A program made the position numbers and the translations under genes. From contig NZ_RAPS01000001.1 in the NCBI RefSeq assembly GCF_003610255.1, positions 7,715,001 to 7,779,000 of the forward strand: a DNA stretch of 64,000 nt, written 5' to 3'. Under the pieces are notes generated by a model. That model was not told the DNA's origin and did not search any database. It was given only the letters and a program-made list of their open reading frames with translations. Source of the stretch: Streptomyces sp. TLI_171. Lineage in GTDB: Bacteria > Actinomycetota > Actinomycetes > Streptomycetales > Streptomycetaceae. Below are positions 48,678 to 56,581 of the stretch, piece by piece. Numbering within the stretch: the first letter of the stretch is position 1; the number at the start of each line of letters is the position of its first letter.

Positions 48678-50044
48678 GCGTCGCCCGCGCCCTCGGCGAG
48701 GACGCCCCCGACGCGGCCGAACCCCCTCCGCAGCCGCCCGCCGGCCCGCGGCCCACCGCCCGTGCCCTGCGCCTGACGACCGTCGCCGTCACCGCCGTCG
48801 CCGCCGCGTTCCTGCTGCGCCAACCGTGGCTGCTCGCCCCGGCCGCCGGCGCGGCCGTCCTGCTCGCCCTCGCCGCGGCCGGCAGCAGCCGCCCGACCCG
48901 GCCGTCCGCCACCGTCGAGGTCACCCCGCGGCGCTGCTTCGAGGGCGACACCCTCACCGCCCGGATCAGCGTCCAGTTCGCGGGCGTGGCCAGCTGGCTC
49001 GATCCCGGCGTCCACCTCGGCCCCGGCGTCGAACTGCGCGAACTCACCACCACCGGCGCCGTCCTGGAGCTGGAACTCGCCGTGGCACGCTGGGGCCACC
49101 CCGCCCTCGGCGCGGTCGACATCGACGTCCACGACCGCGGCGGCCTCAGCCGGAGCACCGTCCGCGTCGACCTCGGACACGCCCAGGTGTTCCCGGTACC
49201 GAGCGACGCCGCGCTGACGCCCGTCCCCGTCCACCTGCCCGCCTCCATCGGCGAGCACACCGCCCGCCGCCAGGGCGAGGGCATCGACGTGGTCGGCGTC
49301 TCGCCGTACGCCTGGGGCGAGCGGCAGCGGCGCATCCACTGGCCCTCCACCACGCGCCGCGGCTCGCTCCAGCTCAACCGCTTCGCCGCCGAACACGCCG
49401 CCGACACCGTGGTCCTCATCGACACCCACGCCGACTACCTGGACCCCGCCACCGGCACCTCCAGCCTCGACGAGTCGGTCCGCGCCGCCGCCGGCATCGC
49501 CCGCGCCTACCTGCGCAGCCACGACCGGGTCGGCGTCGCCGCCGTCGGCACCACCGTGCGCTGGCTGCGCCCCGGAAGCGGCGAAGCCCACTTCCACCGC
49601 ATCGTCGAGACCGTCCTCGACGCCCGCGACCCGCTCGCCGCACGCCGCAAGGACCGGCGCGCCACCGACCGCAGCGCCAGCGACCGACGCGGCAGGGACC
49701 GTTACCGCCCACCCACCGCGGGCCTGGCCGCCGCCGTCCCCGCCGACGCCCTGGTGTACGCGCTCACCCCGCTCGCCGACCCCCGGATCCTCGACACCCT
49801 CGCCGAACTCACCGCCCGCGGCACCCCGCTGGTCGTCGTCGAGGTCCCCACCGGCAGCCCCCGGGTCGCCGCCGACGATCCGGCCGGGGCCCTCGCCCTC
49901 GACCTGTGGCAGGCCGAACGCGAAGCCATGCGCGCCGCCGTGCGCAGCAGAGGCATCCCCGTCGTCGCCCACCACCCCGGCGAGAGCCTCGACCTGACCC
50001 TCGCCCCCCTGCTGCGCGCCAGAATCCCGGGAAGGTCCCGATGA
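48674..50044 (+). CDS. DUF58 domain protein (vWA-like)
   Basis: 456 residues. Two membrane helices near the N-terminus (LTTVAVTAVAAAFLL, APAAGAAVLLALAAAG), a beta-rich part, then the DUF58 core: RRQGEGIDVVGVSPYAWGERQRRIHWPSTTRRGSLQLNRF and a von Willebrand factor A-like domain VVLIDTHADY..., with DEPSVRAAAG-type helices. DUF58 proteins work with MoxR. GTG 48674 overlaps the MoxR stop (GTGA), and ATG 50041 of the next gene overlaps its stop, so all five genes 46136-50565 are translated together. Confidence 0.93.
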   Translation: MSVARALGEDAPDAAEPPPQPPAGPRPTARALRLTTVAVTAVAAAFLLRQPWLLAPAAGAAVLLALAAAGSSRPTRPSATVEVTPRRCFEGDTLTARISVQFAGVASWLDPGVHLGPGVELRELTTTGAVLELELAVARWGHPALGAVDIDVHDRGGLSRSTVRVDLGHAQVFPVPSDAALTPVPVHLPASIGEHTARRQGEGIDVVGVSPYAWGERQRRIHWPSTTRRGSLQLNRFAAEHAADTVVLIDTHADYLDPATGTSSLDESVRAAAGIARAYLRSHDRVGVAAVGTTVRWLRPGSGEAHFHRIVETVLDARDPLAARRKDRRATDRSASDRRGRDRYRPPTAGLAAAVPADALVYALTPLADPRILDTLAELTARGTPLVVVEVPTGSPRVAADDPAGALALDLWQAEREAMRAAVRSRGIPVVAHHPGESLDLTLAPLLRARIPGRSR

Positions 50045-50565
50045 CGCCCAAGGACCGCACCAGCCGGCCGATCGGACTCGCACTCGCCGTCGCCGCCTGC
50101 AACCCGCCCGTCCTGCTCCGGCACGGCGTGCCCTCCCTGCTGGCGACCGCCGCGGTCACCGCCTTCGCCTGGTGGGCCGCCCCGACCGTCGTCCGCCGCC
50201 CCGTCCGCGCCACCACCGGCCGGCTCGGCCGACTCGCCCACCACCGCAACACCGCGCTCGCCGCCGGCACCGTCGCGATCGCCGCCCTCGGCCGACCCGG
50301 CCCGTGGATCGCGGCCGCTTACACCGCCCTGCTGCTCGCCTACCTGCTGCTCACCGACGCCCGCGCCGCCGGCCCGGCCGGCGTCCGCCAACTCCGCAGC
50401 CGGCGCGCCCCCGTCGCGGCCTACGCCGCCACCGCCGCCGTTCTCGCCCTCGCCCTGCTGCCCGTCACCGTCGACAGCTGGGCCCCGCTGCTCGCCGTCC
50501 TCGCCGTCGCGGGTGCGGCCACCGCCGTCCTGCTGGCCGTCCGGGGCCCGGCCGACGGCGGCTGA
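50041..50565 (+). CDS. Multi-helix membrane protein ending the MoxR operon
   Basis: 174 residues with about five membrane helices (LALAVAACNPPVLL, LLATAAVTAFAWWAA, AALAAGTVAIAALG, WIAAAYTALLLAYLLL, AAVLALALLPVTVDSW plus LAVLAVAGAATAVLLAV), with little sequence between them. No motif or family recognised. ATG 50041 overlaps the DUF58 stop by four bases (ATGA). It is the last gene of the operon, followed by a weak hairpin at 50592. Confidence 0.82.
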   Translation: MTPKDRTSRPIGLALAVAACNPPVLLRHGVPSLLATAAVTAFAWWAAPTVVRRPVRATTGRLGRLAHHRNTALAAGTVAIAALGRPGPWIAAAYTALLLAYLLLTDARAAGPAGVRQLRSRRAPVAAYAATAAVLALALLPVTVDSWAPLLAVLAVAGAATAVLLAVRGPADGG

Positions 50566-50591
50566 CGTCCCCGCGTTCGGCACCGCGAACA

Positions 50592-50618
50592 CCCCTGGCC
50601 GGCCCTCGACCCCAGGGG
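50592..50618. terminator. Possible terminator between the operon and the lysin gene
   Basis: CCCCTGG (50592-50598) and CCAGGGG (50612-50618) form a 7-bp stem with a 13-base loop in the 163-bp gap between convergent genes. Confidence 0.4.
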
Positions 50619-50728
50619 CCCGGGCGGACCTGACGGTCCGCCAGGAACCGTCCCGGGCCGCCCGGTTGTCCCGGCGCACGCCGCCGGCGGGGGCGTCCTC
50701 GGGACGGATCCCGCGCCGGCGGCTCCGG

Positions 50729-51457
50729 TCAGGCGTTCGGCACCTGGAGCCGGTCCCAACTCGTGCTGCCGGGGATCCCGTCGGCGTCGCCGCCGCTGAA
50801 GCCCAGGTGTTCCTGCCACGCCCGGTAGGAGGCCACGTCGCCGCTGCCCCAGACGTCCTTGTCCAGGTTCGACTTGTAACGGTTGCAGCCGACGGCCACC
50901 AGGCGCTCGTGCATGGCCGCGATGACCGGGCTCCGGCGGCCGGCCGTGAAGAACGACTTGCCGGGGAACGGTGCGAAGCCGCCGCCGGCGGGGGCCTGCC
51001 CCGCCGAGTCCACGCCGGGCCAGAAGTCCGCGACCACCGACTTGTCCCAGGCGTCCGTGGTGCGGAACTGCTTGGCGACCGCCCCCGCCGGAATCGTCGC
51101 GTCGCCGTCCCACTGGGCGATCCAGTAATGCGGCTGCGGGACGCCCGCGTTGTCGAACGCGGACAGCACCTGCGGCCATCGCCCGGAGTCGCAGTACACC
51201 GTCGGATCCACCCCGGCCTGGCGGCGGCGCTGCACCCAACCGGGCGCCTGGCCCACCTCGGCGTCGCCGGGCTCCACATCGAGCACCACACCGGCGTCGG
51301 TCGAGGCGAACACCGCGATCGGCACCCGAACCGCCTGCGGGAACCTCGCCGTCATCTCGGTCATGTTCGCGAACTGGCCGTCGACGTACCCGGCGACCAT
51401 CTCGGCATCGGACGGGATGTTGGACACCGTCACCGCGTCGTACATGGTTCTGGACAT
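50729..51457 (-). CDS. Phage-lysin-like protein: glycoside-hydrolase-like (DUF1906/GH25-type) domain plus peptidoglycan-binding end
   Basis: 242 residues, no signal peptide. The N-terminal ~150 residues look like the GH25/Rv2525c-like barrel used by many mycobacteriophage lysins: YDAVTVSNIPSDAEMVAGYVDGQF, VVLDVEPGDAEV (Asp-x-Glu acidic pair), and YWIAQWDGDATIP. Residues ~170-240 (SPVIAAMHERLVAVGCNRYKSNLDKDVWGSGDVASYRAWQEHLGFSGGDADGIPGSTSWDRL) end in a DGIPGSTSW peptidoglycan-binding motif. ATG at 51457 follows GGAAGG. No other phage gene is near, so it is a lone cell-wall hydrolase, possibly domesticated. Confidence 0.8.
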   Translation of the reverse strand: MSRTMYDAVTVSNIPSDAEMVAGYVDGQFANMTEMTARFPQAVRVPIAVFASTDAGVVLDVEPGDAEVGQAPGWVQRRRQAGVDPTVYCDSGRWPQVLSAFDNAGVPQPHYWIAQWDGDATIPAGAVAKQFRTTDAWDKSVVADFWPGVDSAGQAPAGGGFAPFPGKSFFTAGRRSPVIAAMHERLVAVGCNRYKSNLDKDVWGSGDVASYRAWQEHLGFSGGDADGIPGSTSWDRLQVPNA

Positions 51458-51787
51458 CGTGATCACACCTTCCACGAAGGTGGTGGGGACATTCGGATTT
51501 CCGCGGACCGACGAACTCGCAGGCGTCGATCACCTCCCGCTGCGGCCGACGATGCCGAGCGGTCCGTCCGCGTCACGCTGCTGAGGGGCACCCTCACCTC
51601 CCAGGATGGCATCGGCCGCCGCATCGCTCGAGCCACGGCCTCCACCGGCGACCGCGCCGCGCCGCCCGCCGCCCCGTGGCTCTGCGCCGATCACCCGGTG
51701 GGTGCAGGCCCGTCGCTCCTGCTGACGGTGCATCAGCCGGTCGCAGCCTGTTCGGCCGGCCGACCCGTCAGCGCTTCGTGCTGACGG
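51458..51787. other. Intergenic stretch, no supported gene
   Basis: About 330 bp between the lysin-like gene and the end of the STAND NTPase gene. Short open frames on both strands are Arg/Pro-rich and lack ribosome binding sites or motifs. Confidence 0.5.
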
Positions 51788-54583
51788 CTACGCCGTGTTC
51801 GCGGCGCGGCGGCGGTACTCCCGGGCGGCTTCGGGTTGCCCGTCGGCGTCCAGGGCGGCGGCGGCCAGCAGGTAGCCGCGGGCCAGGAACGGGCCGAAGA
51901 GAAGCGGGGCGTCGGTGAGGTGGGGACCGAGCGCCCGGACCACGGCGGACGCGTCCCGCCAAGCTCCGGCCGGGTCTTGGGGCAGCAGGGTGTGGCCGCG
52001 ACGTGTCAGGAGCACTGCCAGCCCGGCGAGGTTGTCGCGGGAGGTCCGGGTGCGGGGGTGATCGGGTCCGAGGACGCGTTCCATGCCCGCGCAGGTGCGG
52101 TGGTGGAGTTCGACGGCGCGGGTGAGGTCCCCGGCGGCCCCGTAGGCGTGGGCCAGATTGTTGCGGGAGAGCAGGGTCTCGGGGTGGTCGGGTCCGAGGA
52201 CGCGCACCAGGTCGGCCTGGGTGCGTTCGTGGAGTTCGACGGCGCGTTCGGACTCGCCGGCCTCCTGGTAGGCGTGGGCGAGGTTGTTGCGGCAGGTCAG
52301 GGTGGAGGGGTGGTCGGGGCCGAGGATCCGCTCCAGGTCGGCGACTGCCCGCTCGTACTGGTCGACGGCGCGGGCGAGGTCGCCCGTGGACGCGTAGGCG
52401 TGGGCGAGGTTGTTGCGGGAGACCAGGGTGTCGGGGTGGTCGGGTCCGAGGACGCGCACCAGGTCGGCCTGGGTGCGTTCGTGGAGTTCGACGGCGCGCT
52501 CGGGGTCGCCGGCCACCTGGTGGGCGTGGGCGAGGTTGTTGCGGGAGGTCAGGGTGGAGGGGTGGTCCGGTCCGAGGACGCGGTCGTGCTCGGTCAGCGC
52601 GCGTTCGAACAGTGGGGTGGCGCGTTCGAGGTCGCCGACCGCCTGGTAGGCGTGGGCGAGGTTGTTGACGCAGGTCAGGGTGGAGGGGTGGTCGGGGCCG
52701 AGGATCCGCTCCAGGTCGGCGAGGGCCCGTTCGTACTGGTCGACGGCGCGAGTGAAGTCGCCGGCGGACGCGTAGGCGCTGGCGAGGTTGTTGCGGGACA
52801 ACAGGGTGCGGGGCTGCTCGGGTCCGAGGACGCGCTCGTGTACGGCCAGCGCGCGTTCCAACAGCGGCGTGGCGCGTTCGAAGTCGCCGACCGCCTGGTA
52901 GGAGCCGGCGAGGTTGTTGAGGCAGGTCAGGGTGAAGGGGTGGTCGGGGCCGAGGATCCGCTCCAGGTCGGCGAGGGTCCGCTCGGACAGCTCGACGGCG
53001 CGAGCGAGGTCGCCGACGGACGCGTACCCGGCGGCGAGGTCGTTGCGGCAGGTCAGGGTGGAGGGATGGTCGTCGCCGAGCACGCGCTCACGGCCGACGA
53101 GGGCCCGGAGGAGAGCGGGAAGAGCGGTCGCCGCTGCCCCCTGTCGCAGGCGGAAGAGAGCGGTGCGATTGAGGACGTAGGCGGTCTCGACGGTGTCGTG
53201 CTCCGGGACGTGCTTGGCCGTGAGGGCGTCGGCGTGGGGCAGCACCTCCTGGTAGCGCGTCCAGTTGGCGGGCGGCTCGCTGTCGTCGGGGAGGGCGTCC
53301 GCGAGGAGGCGGGTGGCCTGGTGACGGGCGTGGTCGATGTCGGCGGCCCGGCGGTGCGGGTCGGTGGGGTCGGGGGTGCGGGCGACGGTCTGGACGAGGC
53401 GATGGACCGTCAGGGTGCCGTCGAGGTTGTCAGAGATCATGTTGTAGGCGAGGAGCCTGCCGGTCGCGGCGGCCACCTCGGGCGGGGACGCCAGGTCGTC
53501 GAGGAGACGGCGGGGGATGCGGTCGGGTGCGTACCAGGCCAGGATCCGCAGGATCGTCCCGGACAGCGGGGTGTCGGCGAGGCGGTCCAGGGTCAGGCGC
53601 CAGATCCGGGCCACGGTCCGGTCGGAGTCGGTGTCCTCCGCGCCCGCGGCGAGCATGGCGGCCGGGAATTCGGCCAGCATCTCCAGATACCGGCTCGGCA
53701 CGGTGCCGGTCTGCGCGCAGTACGCGGCGGCCTGCTCGACGGCCAGCGCCAAGTGGCCGACCTCCTCGCACACCGCCGCGGCACCGTCCGAGGGCCGACG
53801 GCCGTCGTGAGTGAGAACGCGGACGAACAGGCCGACGGAGTCGCCCGGTTCGAGGACACCGAGACGGACGGCGGTGGCACGGCGGTGCCAGCCTCCCGCG
53901 CGCCGGGTGGTGATCAGCACCCGCCCCCGCGGAACACGTTCCAGCACGGCGGCGATGTCGGCCGGTTCCTCGACGTTGTCCAGGACCAGCAGCCATTCCT
54001 CGCTCCCGGCGAGCCAGTCCACCGCGCGTTGGGCTTGCTGGTCCTCGGGCAGGCCCGCGAGGACGGGCTTGAGGGTACGGGCGAGTTCGGCGAGGCCGGC
54101 CCGGACCGCCGCCGCCGAGTCGGCGGTGATGCGCCAGCGCAGCGGCTCGTGGCGGCGGGAGGCCCAGTGGGCGGCGAGGGCACTCTTGCCGATCCCGCCC
54201 AGGCCGTGGACGGCGTGGACCACCACCTCGCCCTCCTGCGCGAACGCTTCGTCCAGCAGGGCGAGTTCGGCGGCACGCCCGACGAACAGCCCGCCCGGCA
54301 CGTTCGAGATCCCGCCCCGCGCGGCGTCCGGCGGGATCGACGTGAACGCCTCCGGCGGCAGCACGACGGCGTACTCCGACTGCACCGAGTAGGTCGAGGA
54401 GTTGACGACGTCGCCGGCCGCGACGATCGCCCCCGTGCTTCCCCGCTGACCCGGTTCGGCGTCCCGCCGGCCGGCGCCGATCGCCTCCGGCTCGGTGCCT
54501 GGTTCCCGGAGCCGGGCGGTGCCTGGTTCCCGGGGCCCGGCGTCTTCCTGCCGCTGCCGCGCCGACTTCCTGAACCACTTCAC
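51788..54583 (-). CDS. STAND NTPase: NB-ARC domain with C-terminal TPRs and an N-terminal GAIVAxGxV motif
   Basis: 931 residues. Residues 48-66 hold the motif STGAIVAAGDVVNSSTYSV. The NB-ARC core (~95-400) has Walker A GLGGIGKS (127-134), Walker B LLVLDN (198-203), an RNBS-type GRVLITTRR, the GxP-like HLALAVEQAAAYC and a MHD-like VHRLVQ (393-398). Residues ~495-870 are a tandem array of 42-residue Kinesin-light-chain-type TPRs, nine copies of the G-PDHP-TL motif. Such proteins oligomerise when their repeats sense a trigger and switch on an effector. The GTG start at 54583 overlaps the previous gene's stop by four bases, so the membrane protein gene upstream is coupled to it. Function as defence or developmental control is inferred. 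Confidence 0.93.
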   Translation of the reverse strand: MKWFRKSARQRQEDAGPREPGTARLREPGTEPEAIGAGRRDAEPGQRGSTGAIVAAGDVVNSSTYSVQSEYAVVLPPEAFTSIPPDAARGGISNVPGGLFVGRAAELALLDEAFAQEGEVVVHAVHGLGGIGKSALAAHWASRRHEPLRWRITADSAAAVRAGLAELARTLKPVLAGLPEDQQAQRAVDWLAGSEEWLLVLDNVEEPADIAAVLERVPRGRVLITTRRAGGWHRRATAVRLGVLEPGDSVGLFVRVLTHDGRRPSDGAAAVCEEVGHLALAVEQAAAYCAQTGTVPSRYLEMLAEFPAAMLAAGAEDTDSDRTVARIWRLTLDRLADTPLSGTILRILAWYAPDRIPRRLLDDLASPPEVAAATGRLLAYNMISDNLDGTLTVHRLVQTVARTPDPTDPHRRAADIDHARHQATRLLADALPDDSEPPANWTRYQEVLPHADALTAKHVPEHDTVETAYVLNRTALFRLRQGAAATALPALLRALVGRERVLGDDHPSTLTCRNDLAAGYASVGDLARAVELSERTLADLERILGPDHPFTLTCLNNLAGSYQAVGDFERATPLLERALAVHERVLGPEQPRTLLSRNNLASAYASAGDFTRAVDQYERALADLERILGPDHPSTLTCVNNLAHAYQAVGDLERATPLFERALTEHDRVLGPDHPSTLTSRNNLAHAHQVAGDPERAVELHERTQADLVRVLGPDHPDTLVSRNNLAHAYASTGDLARAVDQYERAVADLERILGPDHPSTLTCRNNLAHAYQEAGESERAVELHERTQADLVRVLGPDHPETLLSRNNLAHAYGAAGDLTRAVELHHRTCAGMERVLGPDHPRTRTSRDNLAGLAVLLTRRGHTLLPQDPAGAWRDASAVVRALGPHLTDAPLLFGPFLARGYLLAAAALDADGQPEAAREYRRRAANTA

Positions 54584-54981
54584 GGGCGGTGCTCGGTGTG
54601 GGAGTTGGTCACCTTGCCCCGGGCGACGATGGCGCCGGTGCTGCCGTGGGTCCCGGCCGTCGGTCCGGTGCCGGAGGCCGGGGCGGGGCCGACGGCGGAG
54701 GTCGAGGAGTCGGCCACGTCCCCGTCGGCGACGATCGCTCCGCCACTGCCGGTCATCGGCCCGTCCGGCGCAGTCGGCGGAGTCGGCGACGAGGTGCGCA
54801 GCTGCCACAGCGAGACGGCCACGGCGGCGACCCCGGCCACGGCGCCCACCGCGCCCCACGCCTGCCCGGCACCCTCGGGATGCGCGGCCGTCACCCACCA
54901 CACCGCGCCCACCGCCGCGCCCGCACCCACGACGCCCAGTCCCCACCAACCCGCCCGCTGCCAGCCCGTCATGACCGCCAT
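54580..54981 (-). CDS. Two-helix membrane protein with two GAIVAxGxV motifs, partner of the STAND NTPase
   Basis: 133 residues. Two membrane helices (WWGLGVVGAGAAVGAVWWVT, ~12-31; WGAVGAVAGVAAVAVSLWQL, ~42-61) make a short hairpin with both ends likely on the cytosolic side. The soluble C-terminal half carries the motif twice: GGAIVADGDVADSSTSAV (79-96 region) and STGAIVARGKVTNSHTEH (114-131 region). The downstream STAND protein has one copy of the same motif near its N-terminus. The stop overlaps the STAND start (GTGA). ATG at 54981 follows GGGGGAA. The layout suggests a membrane effector recruited by homotypic motif contacts, an inference. Confidence 0.85.
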   Translation of the reverse strand: MAVMTGWQRAGWWGLGVVGAGAAVGAVWWVTAAHPEGAGQAWGAVGAVAGVAAVAVSLWQLRTSSPTPPTAPDGPMTGSGGAIVADGDVADSSTSAVGPAPASGTGPTAGTHGSTGAIVARGKVTNSHTEHRP

Positions 54982-55276
54982 CGTTCCCCCACCGGCGTGA
55001 TCACGTACCTCGAACTCCGGACCGCAGCCAACCTGTTGCACACCTGGTCGCGCGACCGGTCCGACCGGCGCGTGCCGACCCCGCAACCCCGACAAGCTCG
55101 CCAACGGATCACTCATCGCCCAGTGGACGGAGTCCGGCGGGGCTCGTGGTCTGCTCGGTGTTCTGGTGGCGGTTCGCGGCGTGGGCTCGCGAGGCTGTGC
55201 CGACCGGACGGCGCCACCGGCGTGACACGGCGTCAGGGCATCGTAGGGCCGCGCGCGAGGGGCGGGCGGCCCGAGG

Positions 55277-56014
55277 TCAGTGCGGTGGCGGCTGCGGGTC
55301 GAGCGCGTTGCCGACGCTGCAGCCGCCCTCTCCGGGCATCCGCTGCATCGCGGACGGCGCCCAGACGTCGGTGCCGCCGGGGCTCACCCGAGCCAGCAGG
55401 CAGTCCTGCGGGTCGAAGCCGTTGCCCTCCACCGCCAGCAGGATTCCGACGCGTCCGCCGTCCGCCTTCACCTCGGTGCGGATCGCCGGGGGCAGGTCGA
55501 GGGCGGCGAGCGCGCGGCGCACCTCGGCCTCGTCCACCCGTCCGCCCGCGGGCACCTGGGGGAGCTTCGCCCGCAGCTCCTCGTACGGCAGCCGGGGCGG
55601 TGCGGGGAGCGGGTCGAAGGTCAGCGGCGGGCCGTCGGGGCAGTCCACCGCGCGGGGCTCTTCGCGCCACTCGGCCTTCGGCGACACCCGGAGGGTGAAA
55701 CAGCGCCGCACGGTGGCCTCCCTGGACCCGGGCCACCCGCCGGTCGCCGCCCCGGACGTGCGGACGACCACCTCGACGCCGTCCCCGTCGTGGGTCGAGG
55801 TGCCCGTCAGCCGCAGTACTTCCACCCCGGGGATGCGGACCGCGGCGCGGCCGAGGTCCTCCGCCGTGCGCGGGCGCTGGCCGTAGAGCGCCTGGCCGAC
55901 CTTCCTGGCCTCCTCCCGGGCGGCGTCCGCCGCCTTGTCCCCGGACGACGGCACCGCCCCGCAGCCGGCGGTGAACAGCAGCAGGGGGGCGAGCAGGAGC
56001 AGTCGGCGCGTCAT
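55277..56014 (-). CDS. Lipoprotein of unknown function
   Basis: 245 residues with a type II signal peptide: MTRRLLLLAPLLLFTAGC, lipobox FTAGC with Cys18. The mature protein has a helical region (KAADAAREEARKVGQAL), beta-rich parts with Cys pairs (RRCFTLRV, AVDCPDGPP, PQDCLLARV, GGCSVG) and a Pro/His tail. No known domain is recognised. ATG 56014 has a GGA-rich region upstream. The 295 bp up to the STAND operon contains no other gene. Confidence 0.85.
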   Translation of the reverse strand: MTRRLLLLAPLLLFTAGCGAVPSSGDKAADAAREEARKVGQALYGQRPRTAEDLGRAAVRIPGVEVLRLTGTSTHDGDGVEVVVRTSGAATGGWPGSREATVRRCFTLRVSPKAEWREEPRAVDCPDGPPLTFDPLPAPPRLPYEELRAKLPQVPAGGRVDEAEVRRALAALDLPPAIRTEVKADGGRVGILLAVEGNGFDPQDCLLARVSPGGTDVWAPSAMQRMPGEGGCSVGNALDPQPPPH

Positions 56015-56163
56015 GCGTCCAGCCTTCCGGCACCGCGCCCGGCGGGCATCGGCCCGCGTACTCAGGACGACCTGGGTGCCTGGGTACTCGTACTCAGGCC
56101 CGTGCGGCGATCGTGCCGGGAAATTCTGCGACGCCCGGTGCCGGAACGTGTCAGGATCCTCGG

Positions 56164-56580
56164 ATGGAGATCCGTCGTGTCACCCAGGTCGAGGCGGTCG
56201 ACGCCGCTGCGCATCTCTTCGACACCGCGCCGCGGCGGGAGGCCACTGAGCGGTTCCTGCGGGACGGGGGGCATCACCTCCTGATCGCCTACGTGGGCGA
56301 GGTCCCGGCGGGGATGGTCACCGGTGTCGAGATGACCCATCCGGACAAGGGAACCGAGATCTTCCTGTACGAGCTGGGCGTGGACGAGTCGTTCCGCGGG
56401 CGGGGCGTCGGCCGCGCTCTGGTGTCGGCGCTGGCGGACCTGGCGCGTGAGCGGGGCTGCTACGGCGTGTGGACGATCACGGACGAGGAGAACCCGGCGG
56501 CCCTGGCGACGTACCGCAGCGCCGGCGGCGTCCCGGAAGCGGGACAGGTGGTACTCACCTGGACCGTCGACCGGCTGTAG
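56164..56580 (+). CDS. GNAT-family N-acetyltransferase, AAC(3)-I-like
   Basis: 138 residues, a single GNAT domain: LRDGGHHLLIAYVGEVPAGMVTGVEM, then IFLYELGVDESFRGRGVGRALVSALADLARERGCYGVWTITDEENPAALATYRSAGG with the Q/RxxGxG/A acetyl-CoA loop (RGRGVG). The shape resembles aminoglycoside 3-N-acetyltransferase I, but resistance cannot be inferred and many such proteins have other substrates. ATG 56164 is preferred over upstream codons because it starts at the first strand. The LysR gene at 56582 is convergent. Confidence 0.88.
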   Translation: MEIRRVTQVEAVDAAAHLFDTAPRREATERFLRDGGHHLLIAYVGEVPAGMVTGVEMTHPDKGTEIFLYELGVDESFRGRGVGRALVSALADLARERGCYGVWTITDEENPAALATYRSAGGVPEAGQVVLTWTVDRL

Positions 56581-56581
56581 A

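Noticed and set aside
50729..51457. A prophage around the lysin-like gene
   Set aside because: No integrase, structural, replication or lysis partner genes and no attachment-site repeats are visible on either side.
52030..53095. CRISPR-like periodic repeats
   Set aside because: The 126-bp period is in frame and encodes TPR units; there are no unique spacers, and the same holds for the SpaA-like array and the short tandem repeats.
54584..54949. A longer N-terminus for the STAND protein
   Set aside because: This part of the frame is the shadow of the membrane protein gene; GTG 54583 with the GTGA overlap is the natural start.
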